Source: Thermoplasmata archaeon
Lineage (GTDB): Archaea; Thermoplasmatota; Thermoplasmata; UBA10834
DNA length: 6,171 nt
NCBI GenBank assembly: GCA_022865445.1
Contig: JALHSX010000256.1
Coordinates: 1-6,171, forward strand
Direction: 5' to 3'
The translations under genes and the position numbers were made by a program. How positions within the stretch are numbered: position 1 is the first letter of the stretch; the number at the start of each line of letters is the position of its first letter. The notes beneath the pieces were generated by a model. It worked only from the letters and a program-made list of their open reading frames with translations, ran no database searches and was not told the DNA's origin. This document shows, piece by piece, positions 6,022-6,171 of the stretch.

Positions 6022-6171
6022 CTATTGGCCCCGCTTTCCCAAGAGCTCATGCACCACATACTGCAAGGTGTCTTGGGGGTTCAACATTGATCTGAAGTAT
6101 TTGTAGTCCGAAGTCTCGAGTTCCCCCATCACATATGCGGTCGCTCCGTAGGTGACCGTGCCAACCAACGC
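6022..6171 (-). CDS. C-terminus of a probable polysaccharide/oligosaccharide flippase (partial)
   Basis: The minus strand is open from the window edge to a TAG at 6024-6022, giving 49 residues. They begin with the end of a hydrophobic span (ALVGTVTYGATAYVMGEL), followed by SDYKYFRSMLNP and a short hydrophilic tail ending GKRGQ. A last membrane span, then an acidic D-x-x-x-x-R-x-x-L stretch, then a short basic tail is the usual ending of Wzx/RfbX/MurJ-like (MOP superfamily) flippases, especially archaeal ones. The fragment is short, so the family is a resemblance call. A flippase would fit the glycosyltransferase neighbours. The stop is only 51 bp from the hutI ATG, and the hutI promoter sits in that gap. 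Confidence 0.6.
   Translation of the reverse strand, partial: ALVGTVTYGATAYVMGELETSDYKYFRSMLNPQDTLQYVVHELLGKRGQ

Noticed and set aside
1..6171. CRISPR array, tRNA/rRNA, insertion sequence, integrase or att sites, toxin-antitoxin or defence genes
   Set aside because: No regularly spaced repeats, cloverleaf-like segments, transposase or nuclease motifs were seen. The long open frames on both strands are accounted for by metabolic and glycan genes.

Overview
The window looks like archaeal chromosomal DNA of roughly 55% GC, with dense coding and arginine codons rich in AGG/AGA. The archaeal call rests on three things. The two clearest gene starts that follow an intergenic gap are preceded by TATA-like box A elements. 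There is a dolichol-phosphate-mannose synthase of the GtrA-fused archaeal type. One start has a clean GGAGG Shine-Dalgarno. A Euryarchaeota/Thermoplasmatota-type genome is my guess; the sequence does not fix the phylum.

Layout, left to right. 1-210 (+) is the 3' end of an unrecognised gene. 271-1800 (+) is a multi-spanning GT-C (PMT/ArnT-like) glycosyltransferase. It runs tail to tail, with only 4 bp between stop codons, into a minus-strand operon that reads right to left: an alDGS-like GT4 glycosyltransferase (3494-4534), a DedA/VTT-family membrane protein (2913-3497, ATGA overlap), and a DPM1-GtrA fusion (1805-2902, 10 bp downstream). An intergenic stretch (4535-4707) holds the operon promoter and some small repeats. 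Next comes hutI, imidazolonepropionase (4708-5970, minus), with its own near-leaderless promoter. The window ends with the C-terminus of a minus-strand gene (6022-6171) that resembles the tail of a polysaccharide/lipid-linked oligosaccharide flippase.

Read together, five of the seven genes point to lipid-linked sugar chemistry at the cell surface. A cytoplasmic GT4 would glycosylate a lipid or lipid-linked acceptor. DPM1-GtrA would make a dolichyl-phosphate-sugar. The GT-C enzyme would use such a donor on the outer face. The flippase would export lipid-linked glycan. The DedA protein could recycle the released polyprenyl phosphate. The last role is an inference from DedA relatives known to move undecaprenyl phosphate. 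hutI, an enzyme of histidine breakdown, is the odd one out.

I did not find a CRISPR array, RNA gene, transposon or integrase. The points most worth following are the DedA gene wedged between two sugar-lipid enzymes, the unusual start of the DPM1-like gene, and the promoter lying inside the apparent 5' extension of the GT4 gene.
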